A stretch of 64,000 nucleotides of DNA from Terana coerulea. Lineage: Eukaryota > Basidiomycota > Agaricomycetes > Polyporales > Phanerochaetaceae. Position 1 is the stretch's first letter. Every line of letters starts with the position of its first letter. A program made the position numbers and the translations under genes. Below, one piece after another: positions 46,300 through 58,072 of this stretch. Under the pieces are notes generated by a model. The model made no database searches. It saw only the letters and a program-made list of their open reading frames with translations, and had not been told where the DNA came from. Where the stretch lies: NCBI GenBank assembly GCA_024811115.1, contig JAKOGH010000198.1, positions 213,304 to 277,303 of the forward strand, written 5' to 3'.

Positions 46300-46830
46300 T
46301 GCTGGAGTCATGAAGCATAATATTGACATAATAGGGGTTCCTTAGAAGGAGACCGCGTAACGCTGACCAAGCCCTGCTGTCGGTCCATAGCCTGTGTAGG
46401 GCTTCCGGCCGATAAGCTCTTCATATGAGGGTAACAGTCCCTATGTGTATTTTCGCAGTGAGTCATCCCTCTTGTCTACAACCAGCTTTGAGGTAGCTGG
46501 TTTTTCCTTCGCAGATTGTCGGAGCGGAACGAGAACTACGTATGGCATCTTGCTAAATTTCTTCTACGCATCTATTCCCCAACCCAAGCGTCATGAGTCC
46601 GCAGCAATGCTGTACTGAAGCTACAGGAGCACAGGCCGGTGGCCGTTGAAGGAGCATATCCAAGTCCGCTTATTTTCAAGACGCCCACGTTGCCAGCAGC
46701 GCCGCATGAACACTACCACGGATGTCATTGGCTGGGTCCAGTTGAGCGCTGGTCAAACTGACAATGCTACCAGGTGAGGACAAGGAATCATAGCCACAAG
46801 ACAGATTGCTCACGTTCTTTTGTTTTCCCA
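46300..46830. other. Right flank of the gypsy element
   Basis: This flank shows no similarity to the region upstream of 55675, which would be expected if the element had simply inserted into repeat E1. No gene was found. Confidence 0.45.
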
Positions 46831-46945
46831 GACATATATAAGATGCAGTGCTACACAAGGTCGGCTACCCACCGTCAATTCCCGAAAGCCTATCTTATCC
46901 ACTTCCTCTACACCCTGAGTCTCAAATCTCTTCGAGCTCACAAGA

Positions 46946-47260
46946 ATGTTGCATCTCTCCTACCACTTAGAAAAGGCCGCAAGCTCGAGATCGACACCTC
47001 TGAAGGCAAACTGGATGTCACAGTAGTCCGCACCTTCGCCGGCACGGATACTTCGAATTTGAGTCCTGGCTGCACTTCCCGACTGTTGAGCATTATGTGC
47101 CCTTCGTGGTCACACTGGAATACAAGAAAGACGCAGACGCACAAGCTTATGGGCCATAATCTTCAACTGGGACTGGTGGCGGGACGTTCCAATGGTTCGC
47201 CTCCTGGGGAAGGACAGCGAGGATTACACAGGTGGCAACCATAGGACTCCAGGAATAATC
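46946..47260 (+). pseudogene. N-terminal remnant of a kinase-like gene (copy 4)
   Basis: The ATG at 46946 opens MLHLSYHLE, resembling the MSHLPxYL start of the copies at 31996 and 55475. The next frame has KGRKLEIDTSEGKLDVTVV, matching the LQIDL...TVV strand region. Similarity fades before the catalytic loop, so only an N-terminal fragment remains. A TATATAA at about 46834 lies about 110 bases upstream, mirroring copy 1. Confidence 0.45.
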
Positions 47261-48271
47261 GGACTGGATGTCTTATGAGCAGCTAGTATTGATCAAGCCC
47301 CGCTCCCTCCGCTTCGCCACCTTCCCTGCGATGGGAGTGACTCACCTATTCAACATTTTAATGCGAGCGCGTGCGTAATCGTACTCATTTGAACAATTGA
47401 AAGCGCTATGGCACTAGCTTACAGATGTCGGCGTCGGCCCCTCTGAATTCAAGGCTCGTTCTGGGTACACAATTGCACAGCATGGTAAGTCCTGATCTTC
47501 TGGCAATACATTTTTGCATAGAGATGCGACGTTCAAGTTGAACGTTGAACGGCAGCACTGGCTTTGAATCTGGACAGATGTGTCAAACAAACAATGACAA
47601 ACAATTACCGCTGCAGCACATTTGAGGACGAGCACGTCTTCGAAAGGACTAATCTTGTCTGATTTCTTACTCTCTGCAGGCTGTGGTACAGTAGCACATC
47701 TCCGTGATGGTGCTTGTACGTTGACCTGGGCTGTAACTATCCCTTAGACTGTACTAGGTGAAAGGTTAGTTGGTAGCACTTACCGACTAGTTTTGGATGA
47801 ATAGCATCATACAGACATCGCAGTTCGCAACTCTCGGAGTGCCTTCTTTGCAGGACTTTCTTCTGCGCAGTTTGCTGAACACATTCCGCAGTGAACGGTA
47901 ATAAGGTTCAACGCAGGTATGGGTAAACCATCTGCGCTGTGCCACATTGTATCCAATACTAGTACATGACATGTAGCGGGATTACACCCGCACAGCAGCC
48001 CACTGTGACGCGTCCATTAGGCCAACACGAAGGCCAGCTAGTGTTTCCCCGATGCCGCAAGGCGGGCGGAACACAGCGCTCCGCGACCACCCACAACATG
48101 CGGCTTTCTTCTTGAGGCCTTGAGGCACGGATGCACCCGTTGCCACACAGCCAGGCACACAATAGAACTCAGATTTGCGTCGAATCCCCCTGATCGGATC
48201 GCGATACTGTATACGCACCACTACTGCCCTCATGTTTGCAACGTGCCCAGAGACGGTCCGTGGGCGCTCCT
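47261..48271. other. No supported gene before repeat E2
   Basis: Only short frames are present and I see no conserved motif. The right edge is where similarity to the inverted copy at 60761-63638 begins. Confidence 0.4.
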
Positions 48272-50935
48272 AGGACTTCATTTGGAAGACTGGCTCGTCA
48301 GATGTCCCTGAGTATCGTTTAATAACACTCACATTTGCCTAAACCAACTCAAAGCTTACAATAGACATAAGCCCGTCTCCGGTCTTGCGCTTCGGGCCTC
48401 CCGTCTGTTGCTTGCAGTACCATAGCTACATGATCATGCGTGAACCGGGTACTTACGTTCCATACCACGCGAGCCAGTATCGGACCTGATGAAAGAGATA
48501 TAAGTTTGCGGATCGGTGGGGCGGAACAATCAACCAGCGGATTCTTGCGAGGTTGGCGCCAGTCCTTCCCACTTTCCGCAGATTTGTGGATGAGCACACT
48601 GAAGCCATGTCGAACATATCTGATGTTTATCAGCCGGTCAGACAAACCTGTAAACAATAGGCTGCATGACATGGGTCGGAGATATCGATATGACACTCAC
48701 CGAAATAGAAAATATCGAAGATGAAGCCTGAGAAGGATCTCCGCAACACTTGCACATGACAACCCCGAGACTTAGCCAACCCGAACCAGCCAACAGCTCG
48801 TGGTGAGGAGCAGATCTCGAAAGGTTGTTTGTTGCCTATTGCACTGGGTAATCGCATGAGGACGATACGAGGTGGCACACAAACACCGATGTTGGGGAAC
48901 ATTCGGAGTAATACAACGTGCGATGAACTCCATCGCGGGGATGTCGCATCAGGGATACCGTGGTCCTGCACGAGCACATGAGACGGCGCGGTGGGAAACA
49001 GGAGATACACATACGGTTAAGGCTTGTACTTGTGAAGAGACTCTTTCGGCATAATAAGCTTCAAAACTGTCATGTCAGACTATCGGACCACACCGTTGCG
49101 CAGCGCGTAGTCACGCACTCCACAATGAACCTTCCGGAGTTGCGGGCGTGGCACGATTACGCGTACAACATCGCCTACAGGGATTCGCAAAAATCAGTGC
49201 TCTTCTGAGACCGGGAAAAGCTTGGACGTACGAGCGCAGTAGCCCACGAACAAGAATTATGCATTTTTGATATATGCGTGTTCTTTTGTTATCCTGTGAG
49301 CCTGGTATCGCTAGGTGGAAATGCATGCTGTGTGTAGTCCCTGCACGGACAAAAATGAGGCTGCGCAATCCTTCCGCCCCCAGCCTCAAGGGTGTAAAGC
49401 GGCCGCCCCGCCCCAACCTTGAGCTTATCCATGACGACGAGGCGGCCCTCCTAGTTGCCGCGAACGCGATCGTGATCGAGAGAAGCGGGGGTGGTGTGAC
49501 GCAAAGTCACTGTGCATTGTCGCCCGTAGTAGTCGCTCATCCTGGCGCGCAAGGACCCGCGGCCGGATCGTCGTTCGGCCATATACGGGAGTATCACATT
49601 CAAGCTGGCAGGAGAATGGGCGATCGTTGCGGCAGCCTCCTGCACTAAGCGTCAGCATAAATCCATAATGCCAGGTATAGCATGGGACACGTAACTGAGC
49701 CGAGTAGAGGGATATTCGGATGCGGCTTGTGACTGCTTCGCGGTCCAGCGGAAGATGCAGGAACGGGCTCAGACGGCGCGGGTTGACGCTGAGCTCGTGC
49801 GTGAACTTGGCACGGAGGCCGACGGCGTATTCAAGTTAGTAAGGCAAGCCGCTCCACAGTCGGCCAGATTGCGCCGGCACTCTTGGCCTCAACTTTTCCT
49901 TGTGCTCGCTGCATTCCGAAGTCTTCGGGGCCTGGCAGCGTGCCGCTCATTTTGCCATTTCCGCGAGCAGAAGCTGCGCCATATTTGCCCGTCGAAGGCA
50001 ACAAAAGAAGATCGGAGGGTGTTGGAAGGATCTTCTAGAAAACGCTCGCCATGCTGAGCATCCACGCAAGAGATGGAAGTGAATACACAGGACTTACACT
50101 GCACATGATACCCAAATATCCCGGCGCTCTGAGGGCGGCAACATAAGCGCCGGTGCACCGTCCAACTAATCGGGCAGGTCACGTAGAACCAAGCGCCAGG
50201 GTAGATGGCTATGACCCCGCCAGTGTTTGTGCCATATGCCGTGCAAGGCAGCACTATCCGGAAATATACGCATCAGCTTCTATCCCATAGTATGCGCGGG
50301 AAAACACCGGACACCTGTCATACACGCAGGGTGTGCGGTGGACTTCGATAAAATGTGGTGAAGGCGCAGGGACCACCCTGGATCCTGAGAATGCCCAAAA
50401 CTAGCGGTCCGGCAGGGTTTGACATGAAGCCACAGGCCGAGAGCCACTGCAAGAATAGGCATATATGCAAGCTTGCAGATGGGGACCGCAGCTTAGTGCT
50501 GACTAATGTTTTGGTGTCTTCGAGTAGGGTCCTATCACATGGCTCGACTTGCCTCAGAGAGGCCACCTCTCTCGAGGAGACTTTGTCCTTATGGACCCCA
50601 GCTCCATTCTTCTGATTGAGACCATGTTCCTGCATTTCGCAATAAGCCAGAATCCAGCGCAGTGGTCCCACTAAGCGGCGATAACAAATCCGCAAGTCAT
50701 GATTACTCACTGTCGTTGCTCTCATGCCACACCACCCATAGCCTTTAGGAGGTGGTAGACACAGCACTCAGAAGCGAGCCAGTTATGTTCTTGATGCATT
50801 TGATGACGAGAAAAATTTATCGCCGACTCAAAGGAGCACAAGCGGTTAGCCGCCACCTTCCACATTCGCGTCAACGCAGATACCGAGCTGTTCAGAGCGC
50901 GTCTTAGCTTCGGTGCCATGGCATATTTCTGCACT
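48272..50935 (+). repeat. Unclassified repeat E2, inverted partner of 60761-63638
   Basis: About 2.66 kb align in reverse with 60761-63638, very closely over 48280-49200 and more loosely toward the right. The middle (about 49370-49930) shares the core of E1. Minus-strand frames include LRHTTPASLDHDRVRGN, and near the right end MAPKLRRALNSSVSALTRMW and LNQKNGAGVHKDKV. Introns may separate these, so the unit may once have carried a multi-exon gene. I cannot assign a family. Confidence 0.65.
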
Positions 50936-52585
50936 GTTTCAGCACCTCGCCGGAGGAGTACAAGAGTTATACTCTGCCCTGCTCATAGAACGAAATTAAG
51001 ACCAGCACTAGCCGGCGGCCAGAGATTACACTGCGATTGTGCCCACCCTAAGCATTTGAAGACATTAATTCACGAGCCGAGTTCTAGGAACCTAATACAC
51101 GCATTAAGATGCCTCAGCACTGAGTACTGAGAGCCCTTCCCGAAAAAGGTCGGCGCTACGCGGGAGAATGATATGGAAATGGGGGCTGCTCACTGTTACA
51201 CGTGTATAGGCGGGTCAGAGTCATCGGTACCTGAACAGCGGCTCTTGCTGTGGTCCAGAACCTTTGGAAATTGGAAGGGTAGCCCCTGCGCAGAGCCTCC
51301 GCGCACCACGGGCGCGAACGCTAACGGTCGGCCGGTGCACTAAGTTCGCGGATGCGGGGTAGCGCAGCGCATGCTGCGGTGCTGCCCTGAGCTTCGACGG
51401 GCGCTGCGCGCCTTGACACGTCGTCAAGACGTGTCGAATCCAGGTCACACAGCTCAACACCGAGCAGACGAACATGCGAGCCGCTCCGACCGTTGGCCCA
51501 AAGCATCTGGATGGTCGCCGCCTCGTGTACTCGAGACTGTATTGTAGAACTGTATCAGGCCAGCCCTGGGGAAAAGACGAACAGTTTGTCAAAGAATGAT
51601 GTCGGGTCTTTCGCACTCACGCCGTTGCATCAAACTCAACTCGCGAACGGATCCAAGGGGAATCCGTTCGGTCGTCGTGAGCAATGGTGTCTTGCTCATC
51701 AATACGATTGTAGTACACTATCAGGATGGCATTGCACGCGGATATGGCGGTACTCGGTGAACCCGCGACCTGATCTCAGTCTGGAGAGAGAATTTGAGTT
51801 CGAGTCAATTCATTCACAAACATAGTCCACATACAGCTAAGCGACGGTGGCGGGCCCTCCGGAGCACAGGAGTGGTGTGAGTGGGCCTTGTACCGGTGAT
51901 ACCTGTGCTCAATATAGGAGGTGCGGGAACGGTACTGGTTTGTAGACAGGAACGGCGCGTGAAGGAACATTGCCTCCCGACGCAACGGGGGCGCGGGACC
52001 GACTTAGGCAAGCGCCCTTCGGCAAGACCACGGCATCGATGTTGGTTGATGGGGAGCGGGCGCTTTGCACTGTCTCCTGTCAATCCAGTTCGATGTCTGT
52101 GCAAAGCTCGTCGTCACCCACCACGTCCCCCTGATGCTGGCCTGACCCTCTGCGGTCTAGTCCGCAGCGTCGTTTCATTTACACAAGAAAATTCAACAGG
52201 TAAGTCGCTTACAAAATCCATCTGACTGCCGAGGTTTACGACGCATATTCTAGGTTGCATCGCCTGTCACGCCTGCATTTCTCGCTTGGCGGAGCCGTAC
52301 GAGTCACTCTCAAAGTCACAGTGGCACACGCTCTTGACTGGAGCTGACGGCCTGCGGGAGCGAGAGCTGAGAGAAGTTCGCCGTGACTGGAACAAAATCA
52401 TATCAGGGTCACGTCCTCCGGAGGTACGTTGCTGTGCACTGATACCGCCTGTGCACTTGGCCTGACGGAGTCCTCCTAGCGCCCTCCTACCGAGCTTGAG
52501 GCTGCGCATGTCAAGACCCCTAATATCGCTTTTCCCAATCCGTCCCACATACACTCCTTCGCCCTCCCATTTGTACCGTACCGCC
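50936..52585. other. No supported gene; possible remnant on the minus strand
   Basis: A minus-strand stretch around 51506-51321 (MLWANGRSGSHVRLLGVEL) has a leucine-rich look but no conserved motif. The last 100 bases are CT-rich and form the likely promoter of the next gene. Confidence 0.35.
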
Positions 52586-53555
52586 ATGTCTCCGCCACAG
52601 GAGGAGGCGTATATAATTCCCGCCGTCCCTCACACCCACTTTCGCTTCATCACACCCCCGCATTCGCGTTCGCACTCACCTGCCGCCGCATTCGAGTCGC
52701 ATATACTCGAAGACCACAACCACCAGAGCACACCACTACCACCACCGTCCCCGTTCACAATGTCCAGCAAGCGCGTTCACTGGGGCGACGAGCAGGCACG
52801 CACACCGTCGCCGGCACTGTCGACCGGTTCACAGCGGTCGTCAGTAGGCCCGACCACACCACCGGTAATTCCTACATACCTCCCTCACGTCGCGGTGCAC
52901 CCTGCTCACCACTACGGTACACGCCTCGCGCCGACCGCTCCATACTTGAAGCAATATCCCCTTCCCGGTTCGCCCGGCTCCTTCTCAATGTCGTCCGACT
53001 CGTCCGGGGGCTCGCCATTGGGCCTGCGCGTTAATGACCTGCTTTCCTCGTCATTGCACCTGCACGCCTCGCTGCGGCCGTTCGAATGGGACATGCTCCA
53101 GGACCCCATGCAGGCCATGGCCGGCTCCGCCTACTCCAGCCAGTACGTCGTCCCCGCCGCGAAGCTCGCCGAGCCCGCCACCACGCCACCCGTCGCGGAG
53201 CTGCGCATCAAGGGCGAGTCCATGCCCTACACCGTCGTCGTCCGCCCGTCGCCGCACTACGGCAACATCTGCGTCACCGTCGGCGACGTCGTCCAGCAGC
53301 TGTACGAGAACATGCGGCTCAGCATGCCCGCCGCCGACGTCGAGCGCGCCGCGCGCTCCATCCCGAACTTTGCCCGCGACGCGACGCGCGCGTACGAGAC
53401 CCGCTGCGCGATGTCGCCCGAACCGCGCGCACGAGGAGAAGCGCGGCCTCCGCCGCGTCGACTGCCTGCTCGGCCGCACGCGCTTCGGCGGCTTCAAGGT
53501 CGTGCGGGACAAGCCGGGCAGTGCCGAGCTGTCGCTCATGCTTGTGCTGCGGTGA
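52586..53555 (+). CDS. DUF6699-type protein, unknown function
   Basis: The start is the ATG at 52586 (MSPPQEEAYIIPAVPHTHF) after a CT-rich leader. The first half is Pro/Ser/His-rich with KRVHWGDEQ. The second half has the folded core: LHASLRPFEWDM, LRIKGESMPYTVVVRPSP, ICVTVGDVVQQLYENMR, then in the next frame RAHEEKRGLRRVDCLLG and RTRFGGFKVV. This block order matches the DUF6699 domain of Agaricomycetes. The frame shift near 53423-53424 acts as one extra C. Removing one C in principle would continue MSPE directly into the conserved tail, which ends at the stop 53555. The function of the family is unknown. Confidence 0.72.
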
Positions 53556-54584
53556 GCGCGCCCCGCGTCGCCCCACGCCCGCCGACGCCTGTCTCTTCGC
53601 GCTGCGCGCATCAGTGATCCCCGTTGCCGTGCGCCCGCGGATCCCCCACAACCATCCCGCTTCTTGATGACCACTCATGCGTCACGACCCCTCCCCGGCT
53701 TAAGTTATGTAACGGACTCACGCATCACACGGAAACCCTATGACTATCGCACACTGTACCCATCATCACCGTCGCACACCACTTGTAGTTGATACCCCTC
53801 CAATTGTATCCATACCCATCCGTCTCCACAGCATACACCCAGTAGTCGTTTTTATCCCTTATTTCCAAAGTGTAACCGGACATGTTGTAATACTACTGTA
53901 GTGTGTTCCTCCCCTTGTACAGCCCATATGCATATGCATCGATCGTAACAATTCAGATATTGCTTAGGCGTTCAGATCAGCAATATGACCTTACTGGACC
54001 ATAAATAAGCTAGAGGATGTTGGTCACTGACAGCAGGAGACTGCATGCCATGCTCTGTCCGCGTAGACACGCCATCACAATCACCAGCATCGTCAACCAG
54101 TCGGATCCCTCCAGTCCTCAGCCGTGCTCCTCAAAGTTCCGTGTGCCACGTGCGCCGTTGTCTGTTCTGTCGGTGCGCGAGCTTGCTTGAGTGTTCGGTA
54201 GGCGCGGCGAAGCCCGCCTATGAATCACGAAAAGTATAGCAGACCGGCATCCTGAAGTCGAGCAAGAGGTAATCCCCGAGTCGTTTCCTCTAAGTATCCG
54301 AGACTGTGCGGTATATATTTATGGCGTAGCATTCCGTCATACAAGCCGCAGCATTGAACAATCACTCCTAGTCTCCTCGAGGCAGACAACAACCACAGCG
54401 GGTCAACCTGAGCTTTGTGCTACGGATAACCACTTCTGGTCTGGACCATTCTTCTAGCGAAGGGGACCAGTAGCCAGCCAGTGGTCGCCAAGTATGACAT
54501 CGGCAGATCATATACATATATTACCATCCAATTCAAGTTCGGACATATACAAAAATTGTATGCAACGCACTATACTGGACCACT
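53556..54584. other. Intergenic region
   Basis: No coding potential was recognised. The adjoining genes converge here, so it should carry both 3' ends. Confidence 0.4.
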
Positions 54585-55475
54585 TCAACACCAAACATCC
54601 CTCCAGTCCCTGCATTCCTCCGGTACAGGCAGTCCCGCATTCGCGAACAGCATGGAAATCTTCCTCATTGTCTCCTTCAGCGAGTGATTCTCCTTGAGCG
54701 CATCCCGCCACTCGTCGTCGGTTTCGCCAGGGTTCCTGGTGAGACAATTCCCAAAGTCGAGGACCACCGCCCGCGTGGGCTTGTGCGCCGGCGCCACCAA
54801 GTAATTCCCGTAGTTCAGGTCGCCGTGACTGACCCCCAGCTCCGACCCCATTCTCTGCATGGTGGTCAGGAGCGACTGGATGAGGGCCGAGTCAGTAGCT
54901 TCGGGTGGACAGTGTTGAGCGGCGCCGCGTCCTCGATGTACTCTATGAGAATCGCATGAGGGTGAAGGGCTCGTGCTGGGTCATGTTTGGAAAGATTGAG
55001 GTGCCCGTGCCCGTAGAAAATTGGGACACCCGACCCCTGAAGGGGTCTGATGCGGTTGTAAGAGGCGACTTCGCAGTCCCAATAGGCGGCCATACGCTGA
55101 AAGTAGAAGTCTTCCCAGTCGACGGCAGTTGCGTCGTCGTGGGGTGGGCCGAGCGCCTCATAGAAATTGTAGAATCTGTCGTATGAAAATTGGCCCTTGT
55201 GGCGCGAGAAGGCTTCCCGCTCTGCGGCGTAAGACCACGCGGGACACTCGTAGTGACGCGGATAGAACCGAGGGTCGTACATCTTGAGGACGAATAGTGA
55301 TCCAACCTGTAAGTTACAGCTGGCCGAGGGATGTTTAGAGATCAATCGAGCGACGACCACCTGGCAGTTCTTATGAGGGAAGGGATGAACCACCGTAACA
55401 TTCCACTGGCCTAGAGCCAGCGAGATCAATCTGGAGTGCTGAGCCTGCCGTGAGGTACGATGGAAGGTGCGACAT
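54585..55475 (-). pseudogene. Kinase-like protein, copy 3, two apparent frameshifts
   Basis: It reads from ATG 55475 (MSHLPSYLTAGSALQIDLAG) to the stop at 54585 (RDWRDVWC). Conserved blocks: VTVVHPFPHKNCQVVVA, SLFVLKMYDPRFYPR, YWDCEVASYN, LIEYIEDAAPL, VSHGDLNYGNYLV and VVLDFGNC. The catalytic-loop Asp and Asn are intact and the metal-binding DFG is kept. Frame is lost near 55405-55425 and again at a GGG/CCC run near 54884-54886, each acting as a one-base indel. It belongs to the family at 31996 and 33304 and lies beside repeat E4. Confidence 0.68.
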
Positions 55476-55674
55476 CGGTGGAGGTGAAATGCTGGTGGGG
55501 TTACGCTGGGTATGCGTTTGTCGCGGTCCACTGGCGGATCAAAGCTCGGTATGCCACGTGCGGCGTTCTCCGCTCCGTGGCGCGCATCGCGAGCTTGCTT
55601 CTTGCAATTGACGACGTTCATCGAATCTACCATGGCGCCGCCACCCACAACATCGGGACCTCTATCCTTCCTTG

Positions 55675-56728
55675 CTATCCAGAGCAAAATCCGTTCACCA
55701 CGAAGCCTCCCCTGTTTAACTTGACTCCGTACAAAGACTTGAGCTGGAACTACCACACTCCGGAGTTCCTCGCGGCAGAGACTCTGGACATGGCGAGGGA
55801 TCAGGTATCAACCCTTGCGCATGTCATATGAAACGAATCCCTTCAGCTTCGCAGATCACAGTTTGTTGGTTGCGCCTCTACCATTCACTGCCTACGAAGT
55901 CCCGCCACCTTTGAGGGAAGCGACATTGCCTCAGGATGTCGTATTCCAAGACCAAATCAGCAAGCATGGGAAGAATGTGTTGGTGACTGCCCATGTTGGC
56001 TGTGAGGTCCAGCTACTGAAAATTGTACGTCCACCTTGTTCTATGTACTCTCAGGACTGCAAAATGTATTTGAGGATGATGTGCAGTTTCCTTCCCGCAA
56101 GCTCGACCAGGTTGAGAACACAGATTTCAACGACCCAGATGCACTAGCAATGCTCCTTATGTATAGGTTCGAGCTGGAACGAGACGCATATGCTCATCTG
56201 GTACTCCGCAGTATCTGTGACAAGGGCTCTGTGCTGAAGTGCTTTGGATGGCTCGAGCTCACAGCGCAGCATCTAGAGGCCATTGCTACCCTACCTGGTG
56301 CATCTGACGCAGCACGCCACCTCAGAGCATGCTCAGTGCATCAGCCGCCGAGAGCCCTCCTACTCGAATATTTCCCAGATGCAACACCAATCACTGTCAA
56401 CAATGTTAACAACAAACTTGCTGATGCCGCCCTCCAGGAATTATACAACATCCATTCTGCTCATGTTCTTCATGGCAATCCGCTTGGAAGGAATATCCTA
56501 GTGTTACCCAATGACTGCGTTGTCCAGGTTGACTTCAATCACTTGCAAGTCCCCTCTGACTCAAGTAGACTCACGAGGCAGCAATTGTTCATAGAGTTCG
56601 GTCGAACCTGGAGCTACTTTTACATACAGCTGGTGAGTGCCAAGAAGTCTTTGGCATTCTGTCAAGCTAAAAGGTGCAGCTTCCCGACCAACACATTGGC
56701 TTCTGCCTGCTGCAGCCTGGGTGGTTAG
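55675..56728 (+). pseudogene. Kinase-like remnant in E4
   Basis: This is the partner of the remnant at 36717-38089. It has LTPYKDLSWNYHTPEFLAAE, then a frame change, PLPFTAYEVPPPLREATLPQ, another change near 56040, and a continuous 230-codon frame to 56728. That frame holds VFEDDVQFPSRKLDQVEN, LLLEYFPDATPITVNN and IHSAHVLHGNPLGRNILVLP. The catalytic-loop Asp (HGD in the other copy) is Asn here, while VDFN after it resembles the metal-binding motif. A short GT...AG segment at 56028-56058 may be an intron. Likely inactive. Confidence 0.6.
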
Positions 56729-56938
56729 ACGAAGTTTTAGCGCAACTGCTATCAGGCCGTGGTGGCATGCATCATGATGCTGGATATTTTGCAGGACTTG
56801 ACTCTGTGCTGTATTAGTAACATTTTGGTCACTTTCAGACTGCCGTGATATTAGGGGTTCATGTGGATTGTAAGTTATGTGTGCTCACTTCCATTCCTTT
56901 GTGGTGCTCATCATGGTGAGCACTTTCTAGAAAAATTC

Positions 56939-57613
56939 TAGTGTGGCCCCAGTCGGGTTCTGAACTGTGGTTTGAACCTTGAACCTTGAACCGAACTGAT
57001 GGTTCAATCCGGGTCAGGTCCAGTTTGTGAACCTGTAAACTCGGTTTGGTTCTGAGTTCAACAAATAAGTGAGCTTAGTGAACTGTGTTCAAACTGAACT
57101 GAACCTTTGTGAACCAAAACCTGAAGGTAGCTCTGTGACTGCAGGAAATAGTGAAGAAAGTGCAAAGAAAGTGTGAAAACGTGAGCAAATGTGCTTAATT
57201 GAACATAATTGCCTTATTTGGGCTGCCGTATTGTGCCGAGAATGGGTGCTTGCTTGTTCATCGCGAAGTGAGCGCACTGTTCATGTCAACACTCTCGTTT
57301 GCAAGGGTGAGTATTGGCTTGTAAAGTGAGTAAACATTTATTTTAAATATACGTGCACACTTAGACTACAGGGGAGGACAGGGATCACAATGCATGGTCC
57401 ATGTACAGCTCAGCAATGACCATATGCGGCAACTTGCCGGTTCCTCAGTTCGAACCGGTTCATGAACCTGAACCTAACCATATGAACCAGTTCATAAAAA
57501 GGTAATGGTCCCGTTCGGTTTTCAGTTCAGGTTCACTACTTACTGCTTGGTTCAGGTTCGAGTTCTGCTGACGGAGGTCAAAGACCGGACCAAACCGGAC
57601 CGCAGCCACACTA
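56939..57613. mobile_element. hAT-type element with GGTTCA-rich interior, copy a
   Basis: 675 bp with ends TAGTGTGGC and inverted GCCACACTA. The flanks aaaaattc and gaaaattc form an 8-bp duplication with one difference. Repeat E1 is unoccupied at the equivalent point (about 36110-36125). The interior holds many degenerate GGTTC/GAACC words in both orientations (56960-57110 and 57440-57600) and no transposase. Confidence 0.75.
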
Positions 57614-57713
57614 GAAAATTCCCGATGTCCTCCGATGTTTTTCTGTTAAATTTGATGGCCAGACATTACGCAGCTTACACTTGTGGGTTCGCCGAAAAAG
57701 TGCCATTGGCAGC

Positions 57714-58072
57714 TAGTGATAGGCAGGGGTTTGCAAACCCTCCAAGGGTTAAGGGTAAGGGTACAGAGGGTAAGGGTAAGGGTTGAGGAAAGTTAACCCT
57801 TGTCTGGCAGGGGTCTTTATTCAAGCACTAGGCATATTGCTAGAGAGGGCTGCAAGTGTTGTAAGTGCTTTCTATACCAATGCAAGCCACTCAAATAGAA
57901 GACTGACATTATAAGTAAGTGGGGAAAGGCACTTAAAGCACCATTTTCAGCCTATTTTGGCAAGGGTGTGAAGGGTAGCCCTCAACCCTTACCCTTCATG
58001 AGGGTAAGGGTATTGGAGGTAAGGGTAAGGGTTGCCCTCTGAGCATGGAGGGTTTACCCTTGCCAATCACTA
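57714..58072 (-). mobile_element. hAT-type MITE with TAAGGG-like internal repeats, copy b
   Basis: 359 bp, inverted relative to the copy at 36354. Ends are TAGTGATAGGCAGGGGT and inverted TAGTGATTGGCAAGGGT. The 8-bp duplication TTGGCAGC is perfect (57706-57713 and 58073-58080). Repeat E1 near 36020 keeps the empty site with a single copy of that word. No coding capacity. Confidence 0.88.

Noticed and set aside
49274..49648. Plus-strand frame of 124 codons in repeat E2 as a gene
   Set aside because: The better conserved frame between repeat copies is on the minus strand, and the plus frame is not kept in E1.
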